Origin: Prevotellaceae bacterium
GTDB lineage: Bacteria; Bacteroidota; Bacteroidia; Bacteroidales; Paludibacteraceae
Direction: 5' to 3'
DNA: 34,002 bases
Assembly (NCBI GenBank): GCA_031271465.1
Contig: JAISVR010000037.1
Span: 1-34,002 of the forward strand
This document shows, piece after piece, positions 7,238 through 16,500 of this stretch (position 1 is the stretch's first letter; the number at the start of each line of letters is the position of its first letter). The notes beneath the pieces were generated by a model. The model ran no database searches and had not been told where the DNA came from. It was given only the letters and a program-made list of their open reading frames with translations. Made by a program: the position numbers and the translations under genes.

Positions 7238-8455
7238 TTATTCCAAGCCGTATTCCTTTATTTTTCGGTAGAGGGTGCGCTCGGAAATATCCAAGTCTTG
7301 TGCGGCATATTTTCGTTTGCCACGATGTTTTTCAAGAGCTTTTTTAATCATTTCTTTTTCGGCATCTGCAAGCGAATAAGATTCTTCAACATATTCTTCC
7401 GTGTCTTGTATCTGGCTCACTGGAATTTTGATATTGCCCATCGGAGTGGCGGGAGCGGGAGCGGAAAATTGTTTCTCGGAAGGCGAAAAATACGGATGTT
7501 GCTCCTTGCCGTGGTGTGCAGGCTTGGATAGATTGTCGTGTACGAGGCGCTTCAATTCATTCATGTCTTTACGCATGTCAAAAAGTACCTGATAGAGAAT
7601 TTCGCGCTCGCTATTGAACGACTTTCCGTCGTTGCGATTGGAAATAGCCGGCAAATAATTTGTTGTATTTACCGGTAAATATTGTTTGAGGCAATCGGGG
7701 TCAATATCTCGATTTTGTTCGATAACCGATATTTGTTCGGTAATATTTTTCAGTTGGCGAATATTGCCGGGAAAATAATAATCGGTGAAAATTTTTTGAG
7801 CTTCGTTGGTAAGGCGTACCGCCGGACGATGGTATTTATCGGCAAAATCGGCGGCAAATTTGCGGAAAAGCAATAAGATATCTTCCTTGCGTTCGCGCAA
7901 AGGCGGAACCGAAACCGGAATGGTATTGAGGCGGTAATACAAATCTTCGCGAAATCGACCGTCGTGCATTGCTTCATTCATATTGAGATTGGTAGCTGCC
8001 ACCACACGCACATCCGATTTTTGAACTTTCGACGAGCCGATACGCATATATTCGCCGCTTTCGAGTACTCGTAAGAGTTTTGATTGTACATCTAAGGGTA
8101 ATTCGCCCACTTCATCGAGGAATATTGTGCCTTTTTCGGCAACTTCGAAGTAACCTTTACGCTCACTTTTTGCATCGGTATACGAGCCTTTTTCGTGCCC
8201 GAAAAGTTCCGAATCGACAGTGCCTTTCGGTATCGCACCGCAGTTTACGGCAATATATGCTCCGTGTTTGCGACGGCTGTACTGATGGATTATTTGAGCC
8301 AAATTTTCTTTGCCTACACCACTCTCGCCTGTGATAAGAACCGAGAGGTCGGTGGCAGCTACTTGCACAGCAATTTCTATTGCCCGGTTGAGCAGGGGAG
8401 AATTGCCTATAATCCCGAATCGCTGTTTTATATTTTGTAAATCGGATGCTTGCAT
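7238..8455 (-). CDS. Sigma-54-type transcriptional activator (AAA+ with Fis-type HTH)
   Basis: 405 residues. The AAA+ domain covers most of the N-terminal two thirds: Walker A GESGVGKE (43-50), Walker B IFLDEVGE (111-118) and RFREDLYYRLN. A Fis-like helix-turn-helix closes the protein (AAQDLDISERTLYRKIKEYG). There is no receiver, GAF or PAS domain at the N-terminus, so activity is not controlled by a fused sensor. The sigma-54-contacting GAFTGA loop reads GSYTDA (90-95); the essential Thr is kept. The family hydrolyses ATP to open sigma-54 promoters. It is transcribed divergently from the GHL10-like gene at 8629 and may or may not be linked to it. Target promoters are unknown. Confidence 0.9.
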   Translation of the reverse strand: MQASDLQNIKQRFGIIGNSPLLNRAIEIAVQVAATDLSVLITGESGVGKENLAQIIHQYSRRKHGAYIAVNCGAIPKGTVDSELFGHEKGSYTDAKSERKGYFEVAEKGTIFLDEVGELPLDVQSKLLRVLESGEYMRIGSSKVQKSDVRVVAATNLNMNEAMHDGRFREDLYYRLNTIPVSVPPLRERKEDILLLFRKFAADFADKYHRPAVRLTNEAQKIFTDYYFPGNIRQLKNITEQISVIEQNRDIDPDCLKQYLPVNTTNYLPAISNRNDGKSFNSEREILYQVLFDMRKDMNELKRLVHDNLSKPAHHGKEQHPYFSPSEKQFSAPAPATPMGNIKIPVSQIQDTEEYVEESYSLADAEKEMIKKALEKHRGKRKYAAQDLDISERTLYRKIKEYGLE

Positions 8456-8505
8456 AATTCTTTTTGTTAAAAATTAAGAGACTGACAATTTTGCAGAAAT
8501 TGCGA

Positions 8506-8537
8506 CAAAGCTACAAAATTTTGTAAAAAGAAACAAA
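8506..8537 (-). promoter_or_regulatory. Promoter of the sigma-54-type activator gene
   Basis: Minus strand TTTG (8534-8537), 20-nt spacer, TAGCTTTG (8506-8513), close to the Bacteroidetes consensus; it lies 50 bp ahead of the start codon. Confidence 0.62.
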
Positions 8538-8554
8538 TATTTCGTGTTTTTGTA

Positions 8555-8588
8555 TTTGTCCGGGTTTTGAGAAAATATTTTATCTTTG
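8555..8588 (+). promoter_or_regulatory. Promoter of the GHL10-like gene
   Basis: TTTG (8555-8558), 22-nt spacer, TATCTTTG (8581-8588), 40 bp upstream of the start codon. The spacer is slightly longer than consensus. It faces away from the activator promoter in the same 173-bp region. Confidence 0.55.
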
Positions 8589-8628
8589 CAGCCTAAAGTT
8601 TGCAACGAAAAAAACTCTTTTCACCATC

Positions 8629-10137
8629 ATGAAAAAACTTCTTATCCTTTCATTCTTCATTTTTCATTTTTCATTCATCACTTTCGCGTATCCTAAATAC
8701 GAGATGCGTGCGGTATGGATAGCCACGGTAGCAAATATCGATTTCCCTTCGGAAAAAGGCTTGACTGCCGGACAGCAACAAATAGAGTTAATTCGCTTGC
8801 TCGATATGCTTCAAAAAGATAATATCAACGCAGTCGTATTTCAAGCCCGTCCTTGTGCCGATGCTTTTTACAGCAGCAAAACCGAACCGTGGAGTATCTG
8901 GCTTTCGGGAAAACAAGGTGAAGCTCCCGGATTCGATCCATTGGATTTTTTGATAGAAGAGGCGCATCGTCGCTGTATGGAAGTGCATGTATGGATAAAT
9001 CCTTACCGGGCGTTGAACGACGATGATGTATCTCAATTTGCCGATAGTCATACCTTTCGTAAGAAAGAGAAATGGTTTGTACGCTATGGCGGTAAATATT
9101 ATTTCGATCCGGGACAAAAAGAGGTACGCAATTATTTAGCCGATATTGTCGATGAAATCGTTGAAAATTACGACATTGATGCCATTCATTGCGACGATTA
9201 TTTTTATCCCTATCCGGTGGCGAAGGAGAAATTTCCCGATGACGCTTCTTTTCGTCGCGAATCGCGCGGTTTTACCCGGCGCGACGATTGGCGGCGCGAC
9301 AATGTAACGCTTATGGTGCGCCAATTGCAACACACTATTAAACGCCGTAAACCTTGGGTAGAATTTGGAATTAGTCCTTTTGGCGTGTGGCGGCACGCGA
9401 GCGACGACCCGAGAGGTTCGGATACGCGTCGCGCTTTGACGAATTACGACGGTTTATATGCCGATATTCTCCTTTGGCTCAAAGAAGATTATATCGACTA
9501 TGTGGTGCCGCAACTTTACTGGGAAATCGGGCGTTCGGGTCTCGATTATTGCTTGCTTGCCGACTGGTGGGCAAACAATACTTATGGACATAATTTATAT
9601 ATTGGACTGTATGCTTCGGGGCTTTCCGAAAACAAAACCGATGCTTGGCAAACACCCAACGAATTGGTACGACAGATGTGCTACAACCGCGAATGTCCCG
9701 AAGATATACGCGGCGAAATGTTTTTCAGCGCAAAATACTTTGTACAAAATATTCAAGGCTTAAATGATTCGTTGAAAACGAAGTTTTATGTCAAGCCGGC
9801 AATGGTTCCGTTCAATAAAAAAAATCATGGAGAAGAAAGTCCGCAACCTGAAAAACTGCAATGGCACGAAGACAAACAGCAAATTTTTCTTTCGTGGGAT
9901 AGGGTAGAGGAGCATGGCGGAAAAGCTGTGTCATACTACGCCGTATATGCTTGCGAAGGAGAACAGGCTCCCGAGCCAACACCCGACAATTTGCTTGGTT
10001 TCATTGCCGAAAATCGTTTCGACATCAGCGAATTTGCACTCAATCGACAAGGCGTTTATTCATTTACTGTTACTTCCGTAAACCGCTACCGTCGCGAAAG
10101 CAGTGTGAAAACCTTTTTAAAAAGAGAAATAAAATAA
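8629..10137 (+). CDS. Secreted glycoside hydrolase-like protein (GHL10/DUF187 family)
   Basis: 502 residues. The N-terminus is a signal peptide ending near FITFA (residue 20), without a lipobox cysteine, so the mature protein is probably periplasmic or exported. The catalytic barrel starts at EMRAVWIATVANIDFPS (25-41) and has VVFQARPCADAFY, VHVWINPYRALN and CDDYFYPYP (188-196), all hallmarks of the GHL10 family, where the acidic pair near DDYFYP is the expected active site. The last 100 residues resemble a fibronectin type III-like strand pattern (LQWHEDKQQIFLSWDRV through YSFTVTSVNRYR). Members are thought to act on glycans or peptidoglycan-derived substrates; the substrate here is unknown. 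Its stop codon is 5 bp from the radA stop (convergent). Confidence 0.87.
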   Translation: MKKLLILSFFIFHFSFITFAYPKYEMRAVWIATVANIDFPSEKGLTAGQQQIELIRLLDMLQKDNINAVVFQARPCADAFYSSKTEPWSIWLSGKQGEAPGFDPLDFLIEEAHRRCMEVHVWINPYRALNDDDVSQFADSHTFRKKEKWFVRYGGKYYFDPGQKEVRNYLADIVDEIVENYDIDAIHCDDYFYPYPVAKEKFPDDASFRRESRGFTRRDDWRRDNVTLMVRQLQHTIKRRKPWVEFGISPFGVWRHASDDPRGSDTRRALTNYDGLYADILLWLKEDYIDYVVPQLYWEIGRSGLDYCLLADWWANNTYGHNLYIGLYASGLSENKTDAWQTPNELVRQMCYNRECPEDIRGEMFFSAKYFVQNIQGLNDSLKTKFYVKPAMVPFNKKNHGEESPQPEKLQWHEDKQQIFLSWDRVEEHGGKAVSYYAVYACEGEQAPEPTPDNLLGFIAENRFDISEFALNRQGVYSFTVTSVNRYRRESSVKTFLKREIK

Positions 10138-10142
10138 TCCCT

Positions 10143-11513
10143 TTAATTTTTAAACAACCACCGAAACGCTTCTTCTACTTTGCGTGCAGGAACGATTTCA
10201 ATATTGCCTTTCACGCTCAATCCTTTACTGTTGGCGTGGGGGATAATAATTTTCTTGAAGCCCAGCTTTTCGGCTTCGGCAAGCCGCTGTTCAATGCGAT
10301 TTACGGGGCGTATTTCACCTGCTAAACCCACTTCGCCTGCCATAGCAACTTGTTTTTCAATGGGTAAATCGAAATTGGATGACAATACCGCCGCCATTAC
10401 CGATAAATCAATAGCAGGGTCGTTTACTCGCAAACCGCCCGCAATGTTTAAGAAAACATCTTTTTGAGCGAGTTTAAATCCCGCTTTTTTTTCCAGTACG
10501 GCGAGTAACATGTTTAATCGTCTTGTGTCGAAACCCGTTGCAGAGCGTTGCGGAGTACCATAAGCCGCTGTACTCACGAGGGCTTGCACCTCGATAAGGA
10601 AAGGGCGTAAACCTTCGATAGCTGCTGCGATAGCAATTCCGCTCATTCCCTCATGGTCGGGCGAAAGGAGCAGCTCTGAGGGATTAAGTACTTCACGCAA
10701 TCCTTCTTGCTGCATCTCGAAAATTCCGAGTTCCGATGTGCTTCCGAAACGGTTTTTCGCTGCGCGCAAAATGCGATACATGTGGTGTTGATCGCCTTCA
10801 AATTGTAGCACAGTATCTACGATGTGTTCGAGTATTTTTGGTCCTGCAATATTACCGTCTTTCGTGATATGTCCGATAAGCAGTACAGGTGTGCTGCTTT
10901 CTTTGGCATAACGCAAAATTGCTGCCGAACTTTCACGGATTTGCGAAATGCTTCCCGGCGAACTTTCCGTAGTTTCGGTATAAATAGTTTGTATAGAGTC
11001 GATTATCACCAGCTCCGGTTGGAGATTTTGTATGTGTATAAAAATCTGTTCGAGCGAAGTTTCACTCAAAATGTAACACGAGTCGTTGGCAGTAGCGAGG
11101 CGTTCGGCGCGGAGTTTGAGTTGCTTTGCGCTTTCTTCTCCGCTTACATAAAGAGTTCTCCGTCTCTGCATATTGAGTACTACTTGTAATACGAGAGTCG
11201 ATTTCCCGATACCTGGTTCGCCGCCTATAAGCACCAATGATCCGGGTACCAATCCGCCTCCCAGCACACGATTGAACTCTCCACAATGTGTATTGATACG
11301 CGGCTCGTTTTCCACTGCAATATCCGAAAGAAGCAGTGGTTTGGCAGCATTTTTGCTATTTGACGGGCTGTATACCGTTTTTTGCGTGGAATCTTTGCGT
11401 ACAATTTCTTCTACAAACGAGTTCCATTCACCACACGACGGACAGCGACCTACCCATTTTGCCGCTTCTACCCCACAGTTGGAGCATACGAATACCGATT
11501 TCGTTTTTGCCAT
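10143..11513 (-). CDS. radA: DNA repair protein RadA (Sms)
   Basis: 456 residues, the normal length. It is a RecA-like helicase that promotes branch migration during recombinational repair. Domains in order: a four-cysteine zinc finger (C10, C13, C24, C27), an ATPase with Walker A GGEPGIGKST (97-106), the RadA-specific KNRFGSTSELG motif near residue 255, and a C-terminal Lon-protease-like domain containing FLNIAGGLRVNDPAIDL without a protease role. All landmarks are intact. The gene is convergent with the GHL10-like gene with no room for a terminator between them. A TATTTTTG (-7-like) at 11691-11698 lies far upstream and is only a weak promoter candidate. Confidence 0.97.
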   Translation of the reverse strand: MAKTKSVFVCSNCGVEAAKWVGRCPSCGEWNSFVEEIVRKDSTQKTVYSPSNSKNAAKPLLLSDIAVENEPRINTHCGEFNRVLGGGLVPGSLVLIGGEPGIGKSTLVLQVVLNMQRRRTLYVSGEESAKQLKLRAERLATANDSCYILSETSLEQIFIHIQNLQPELVIIDSIQTIYTETTESSPGSISQIRESSAAILRYAKESSTPVLLIGHITKDGNIAGPKILEHIVDTVLQFEGDQHHMYRILRAAKNRFGSTSELGIFEMQQEGLREVLNPSELLLSPDHEGMSGIAIAAAIEGLRPFLIEVQALVSTAAYGTPQRSATGFDTRRLNMLLAVLEKKAGFKLAQKDVFLNIAGGLRVNDPAIDLSVMAAVLSSNFDLPIEKQVAMAGEVGLAGEIRPVNRIEQRLAEAEKLGFKKIIIPHANSKGLSVKGNIEIVPARKVEEAFRWLFKN

Positions 11514-12029
11514 AGCATTAGTATGAAAAAAGTTAATGAATTATGGAGCTATCCTTTAAGGCGTGATCGTCATTTCCCTTCCCTGCTCGTTATTGCGAGG
11601 AACGATGCAATATCAAAACAGCAATCGTATCCGAAGATTGCTTCGTTGTACCTCCGCAATGACAAAAGGATAAGTCCGATAAATTTTGCACAAAAATAAA
11701 CAATATTTCTCTTGTTTCTTTATGCTTATCATTTTATCATAATTCCTCAATGTTTTGTAGCATATTTTTTAAGAAGTATTATCGATGAAAAAATATAACA
11801 TTCAGAAAATGAGACAATTAAACTTATTTTCACAAAACTGTTAAAAACATAAGTTTTCAACAATAAAGTAAAAAAGCCTTGTGTGATAAGGCAAAAAAAC
11901 ATATATTTGCCATTTGTATAAGAAAGATTTTGAATCAGTTTAGAAAATTTATTGACAAATAGACTGAAAACTATCGATGAAATCGAACAAAAATAAAAAT
12001 AGAATATACAAACTAAAATTATAAATATC
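11514..12029. repeat. AT-rich gene-free stretch with a mosaic inverted repeat
   Basis: No gene is convincing here. At 11566-11672 there is an imperfect inverted repeat of the kind often found between bacterial genes: tattgcgaggaacgatgcaa (11590-11609) faces attgcttcgttgtacctccg (11637-11656), flanked by gtcatt/aatgac. The rest, 11680-12029, is strongly AT-rich and contains the probable promoter and a leader of roughly 110 nt for the secreted-protein gene that follows. A 101-codon minus-strand frame in it looks spurious. Confidence 0.6.
11879..11909 (+). promoter_or_regulatory. Putative promoter of the secreted-protein cassette
   Basis: TTG (11879-11881), a 20-nt spacer and TATATTTG (11902-11909). 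Only three of four bases of the upstream element are present. It implies a leader of over 100 nt before the start at 12030. Confidence 0.42.
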
Positions 12030-13475
12030 ATGAAAACTTTTACAAAAATCACATGTCATCTCTTCGTGCTTGCTTTTTTTGCATCATTGAGTTCGGTAGT
12101 TTATGCTCAAGGGGATACAAACCGAATGTATGGCGACACTATTTTCTTTGAAGATTTCGGATATTCCGATGGAAGTGCTGGTGCTAATAATACCAGTCTT
12201 GAGAATATTGGCGGTCTTGGACAAATCGGTAGCGGATACAATTATAATAGTTGTCCGAGTACCTCGCCTCGCTACGCTATTGTAGCAGGAATTGATGTTA
12301 TTTATAATAATAATGGTTGTGGAATACATTTCTTAAACAAACTAAAAGACCACACGGGAATTCAAAATCCTACAGATGGGCAACAGGCAGTGGCGACCGT
12401 AGGAGCAGGTGCTGAAGATATAACACCGCGCGTATCCGAAAACGGGCGTATGCTTTATATTGACCTCAAAGAAGAAAAGCGAGTGGTGTATAAACGCCAT
12501 ATCACCGAATTATGCCGTCAAACTAATTTTGAGTTTGCGGTATGGATAGCTTCAATACATGAAAAAACAAATGGTTCGCATTTCCGATTGGAAATATGGG
12601 ATAAAGATCCTGAGCCGACAGGAGTTACTACTCAGCAGCTTGCAGATGCTGCTGCTGCCGGTATATTACCGGGTACGGAAATTACGGGTGGTGCCAAATT
12701 GCTTGGTATTGCCGAAGGTAAACCCGGCAAATTGGCAACCTGGTATCGCTATGCCATTAATTTTCAACTTGAAGAACAAGACGATTGCTGGATTGTGCTT
12801 CGCAATTACGGAGGTGCTGCGGGTAACGATATTGTGATAGACGACTTTACTTTCCGTGCTTACACGCCTTTTGAGCTTACACTGGATCCGGTAAGCAACG
12901 AGGTGATACAACGCGCCTGCGAAATAGGTATGGTAACCATGTATAGTAGATTCAGTAACAAAAATATTCCGGCAAATGTCGATTTGCCTAAATATGCGTT
13001 CTATTTTGAGGGAAAAGATAGAAACGGTCAATGGATACGCCTTGGCAGTGAAATACCTATACAGGTACAAAGTGTAAACGAAGAATTGGAACTCACGCTG
13101 CCGCTGGCAGAATACAACTTGTATACGGAATACCGTTTGGCAGTAGCAGCTACTCCGGCAGGTTTTGGTGGTAAATGTGTTACCATGATTCCTGTTCCGA
13201 TAGCAGCAACACCATTGGATGCTACGCCGCAGTTTATGCTCTCGGGCGAAGATGTGTGTGTGGCTGAAGACGAAGAAGGGATAAATGCTCGTCGTTGTGC
13301 ACAATTTGGTATTAAATTTACCAACCAAACAGCAGCTAAAGAAGGCTGGCAGGTGAAAGTACGCACCAAAGACGGAAAAATAATAACCCTCCGACCCGAA
13401 CCGATGAGTGGTGCGATACCCGAAGGTTATGGTGATATTGGAGCCGAAAATTGCGCACAGGCATCGGCTGAATAG
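12030..13475 (+). CDS. Secreted protein of unknown function, no visible anchor
   Basis: 481 residues. A clear Sec signal peptide (hydrophobic LFVLAFFASLSSVVYA, cleavage after VYAQ near residue 27) is followed by MYGDTIFFEDFGYSDGSA, a start common among large Bacteroidetes surface proteins. Residues about 100-275 look like a jelly-roll beta-sandwich, ending WIVLRNYGGAAGNDIVIDDF, as in carbohydrate-binding-type modules; the remainder is beta-rich with paired cysteines. There is no T9SS C-terminal domain, lipobox or terminal helix; it stops abruptly after AENCAQASAE. The giant T9SS cargo gene begins 37 bp downstream, so co-expression is likely. It may be a truncated relative of such cargo proteins, or a secreted partner of the next gene product. 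I do not recognise a specific family. Confidence 0.82.
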   Translation: MKTFTKITCHLFVLAFFASLSSVVYAQGDTNRMYGDTIFFEDFGYSDGSAGANNTSLENIGGLGQIGSGYNYNSCPSTSPRYAIVAGIDVIYNNNGCGIHFLNKLKDHTGIQNPTDGQQAVATVGAGAEDITPRVSENGRMLYIDLKEEKRVVYKRHITELCRQTNFEFAVWIASIHEKTNGSHFRLEIWDKDPEPTGVTTQQLADAAAAGILPGTEITGGAKLLGIAEGKPGKLATWYRYAINFQLEEQDDCWIVLRNYGGAAGNDIVIDDFTFRAYTPFELTLDPVSNEVIQRACEIGMVTMYSRFSNKNIPANVDLPKYAFYFEGKDRNGQWIRLGSEIPIQVQSVNEELELTLPLAEYNLYTEYRLAVAATPAGFGGKCVTMIPVPIAATPLDATPQFMLSGEDVCVAEDEEGINARRCAQFGIKFTNQTAAKEGWQVKVRTKDGKIITLRPEPMSGAIPEGYGDIGAENCAQASAE

Positions 13476-13512
13476 AATTTAGAATATAAAAAACATAAAA
13501 AACATAGAACCT

Positions 13513-16500
13513 ATGAAAACTTTTACAACTTTACAAAAAGATATTGCTACCAAGAAAAGCAATGTAGCAAACGGTTGGAAAAAAAGAATGTTGCCGATAC
13601 TCTTGATACTATTCGGGCTATTCTTTGCCAATAGTCAAACGAATGCAGCAACCTATTATTTTAATACAGGAAATCTAAATGCAGTAGGAAGCTGGAAATC
13701 AAATGCAGATGGTACAGGTACTTCTCCTGCAAATTTCACAACAAGAGATGATATTTTTATTGTTCCTAGTGGAAAAACGGCGACATCTGGGAGTACTATG
13801 ACTTTTGGGGCAGGTACTACTCTTTGGGTGCAAAGTGGTGGTACTGTACAACAAACTTCTAATATTACAATGAATGCTACGGCGACTTTCAAAATGGATG
13901 CTGGTGCAAAATTGATTCAGAATTCTACTAATAATTCTTCTATTGTTGGCGGAATAGAAGATTGGGATCCTGCAAGTATAGTTAGCTTTGCAAAATCAGG
14001 TATTTTTACAGTAGCAAATATAACAGGGGGTACTTATCCAAGTGTAGAGTATACGCAAGCAACTAATATGACTCCGGGTAATTTACAAAATGTTACAAAA
14101 GTAGCAGGGGATTTTATTATTAATGCCAGTGCTAATATAACATTTAATGAAAATAGAACTATTGCTGGCAATTTAATTATTACTAAGGTAAATACTTTTT
14201 TAATTAATGCGGGAAAAACAATTTCAGTTGAAGGAGATGTGGTTGTTATAAGTGGAACAGCAACTAATAATGGTACATTATATTATTGTGGCACTCTTAC
14301 GGGTACTGTTGGTGGAACAGGGACAACAACTAAGGACCCAAAATGTGCAGCACCCAAAGACCTTGGTTGCGGTACAGTAACAATGGCAGATTGGGTTTGT
14401 GGTGCAACGGCAGCTAACCCTGTGCCCGATTTTACCTGTCATGGCTCAACAAGCGTGACTTATCACTACAAGGTGCAGGGTGCAGCTGATGGCACATACA
14501 GCACAACCAAACCTGCCGATGCCGGTAATTATACTGTGCGCGCTTCCTTTGCAGCCAATGACACTCACGAGGCAAATACTGCCACAGCAGATTTTACAAT
14601 TACTAAAAGCGCAGCACCTACATCGGTTGCAGGTACTTATACCGCCTCTGAGGGGCAAACAGTTTCACAAATTCAGCCTGCTTTGCCCGCAGGCTGGACT
14701 TGGGTTAGCGGCAGCACTACCATAAGCGGTACCGGTGTTCAAATTTTTCAGGCAAATTTTTCAGGCGATGACTGCCAAAATGCAGCAACGAATGTAAATG
14801 TAACAGTTACTATAAGTGCAGCCGATGTAATTGCTCCCACGCTATCAACAAACAGCCCCCTCTGCGGTACAGCAAACCAGTCAAACAGTGGTTCGATTGT
14901 CCTTACATTCAGCGAAAATGTAAAAATAGCCAATCAGGGCGGCATCACGCTGAGCGGTGCCACCAAAGGTACGGCAACCGCAAGCGGCAGCACTGTAACT
15001 ATTCCTTATTCTGCCGCCGCTTGGGAAGGTACCGTAACGGTTAGTATTGCCGTAGGTGCTATCCAAGATATTGCAAGCAACAACTATGATGCAAGTGCGT
15101 TCAATTGCTCGTTCAGCATTATGGCAGAACCTGCCGACCCATGGCTAACTATTAACGGTTATCGCTGGATTAATTTTAGTAGTCAAGGTCTGGTGAATAA
15201 TACTACTATTAATGCAGACAAATTGTACGATGGCGGTTATGTGAAAGAGTTTTCCACCGGTGTAGCCAATGCTCCGCAAGAATTGAACAGTACATTAAGC
15301 ATCGAGGGTGAAAATTTCACAATAGGAATTTCACAAAGAGGAGTAGGTAGCTACCTTGGTCATAGAAGTTTAGCTATCAAAACTTCTATGCCATCGTATG
15401 TTCAAGTATATTATAGAGCCAATACAAAAGACGGACGAACTTTACATTTGGGCGATGGAGGGTCGATAGATTATACAGCAACACCAAATGATAATGTGAA
15501 CGGTTTCACTCTAACAGGTTATTTTCCGACCGGAACCACAATCGGTATTTGGGGAACAGAAAACTTCTATATTTACGGTATCCGTGTAATCCCTGTTGCA
15601 GAACTGGCTCTTACCGAAGTTCTTACTTCCGTAGCGGTAAATGTAACGAATTGGGGTTACCTGAATGCACAGCCGCAGGGTTATACTGCAGGTAAATATC
15701 CGTTGAACACTGTTCTTGAACTTACCGCTACTCCGATAGGAACGAACGCATGGATAGGTTGGAGTGAAGACCTTACGGGTGAAGAACTCACAAAATCTCT
15801 TACCATGAACGCTAATAAAGCGGTTACTGCTACTTCGGGTGCGTGCGGTATAACGACGCCGGGTACTATTCAGGCTGATAATTCCGCCGTATGTTCGGGT
15901 GTGCTTGTAACGCTTTCGGCGAATGCCGCAGCCACGGGAACGATAGATGAGACCATATATCAAAAGAGTACCACAGACGCAAGCAGCGGCTTTGTGGATA
16001 TGGGTGCAGGTGTTACTACCGATAATCCGACCGTTAATACTTGGTATCGTGCCAGATATTACAACATTGGTGACGACTGTTCAAAATACAGTCCTGCCAT
16101 ACAGGTAAGTATTACCCCGCCTACCGTTGCTAATGCAGGTGCGGACAATATTGCCATAATAAATACAACTATACAACTTAGTGCAACGGCAAGTGCAGGT
16201 GGCGTGTGGACAATCAAAGCAGGAAGTCCAAGTACGGATATAGCTCAAATAGCTGCCGTAAATTCTGCCACATCAAACTTTACGCCAACTGCCACAGGTA
16301 CTTATACCCTTGTGTGGACAGTAAGCAATATATGCGGTGGCACAGTAAACGACGAAGTGAATATTGTAGTTTCACTGCCGCCCCTCGATGCTCCTACAGG
16401 TTTGGAAGTGCCTTATACCTGTACATCGCGTGCCGACCTCGAATGGGACCCCGTAGCTGAGGCAGAGGACGGATATAAGGTGTATGTGGAAAAATGTATT

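Noticed and set aside
11747-12052. 101-codon minus-strand frame in the AT-rich region before the surface cassette
   Set aside because: Very Phe/Ile/Ser-rich, composition explained by AT-rich DNA, overlaps the promoter and start of the secreted-protein gene on the other strand, and resembles no family.
12030-13528. Shared 16-base opening of the two surface genes (atgaaaacttttacaa) as evidence of 5' duplication
   Set aside because: Identity stops after 16 bases, and the upstream similarity is only AT-rich sequence, so chance or common signal-peptide coding explains it.
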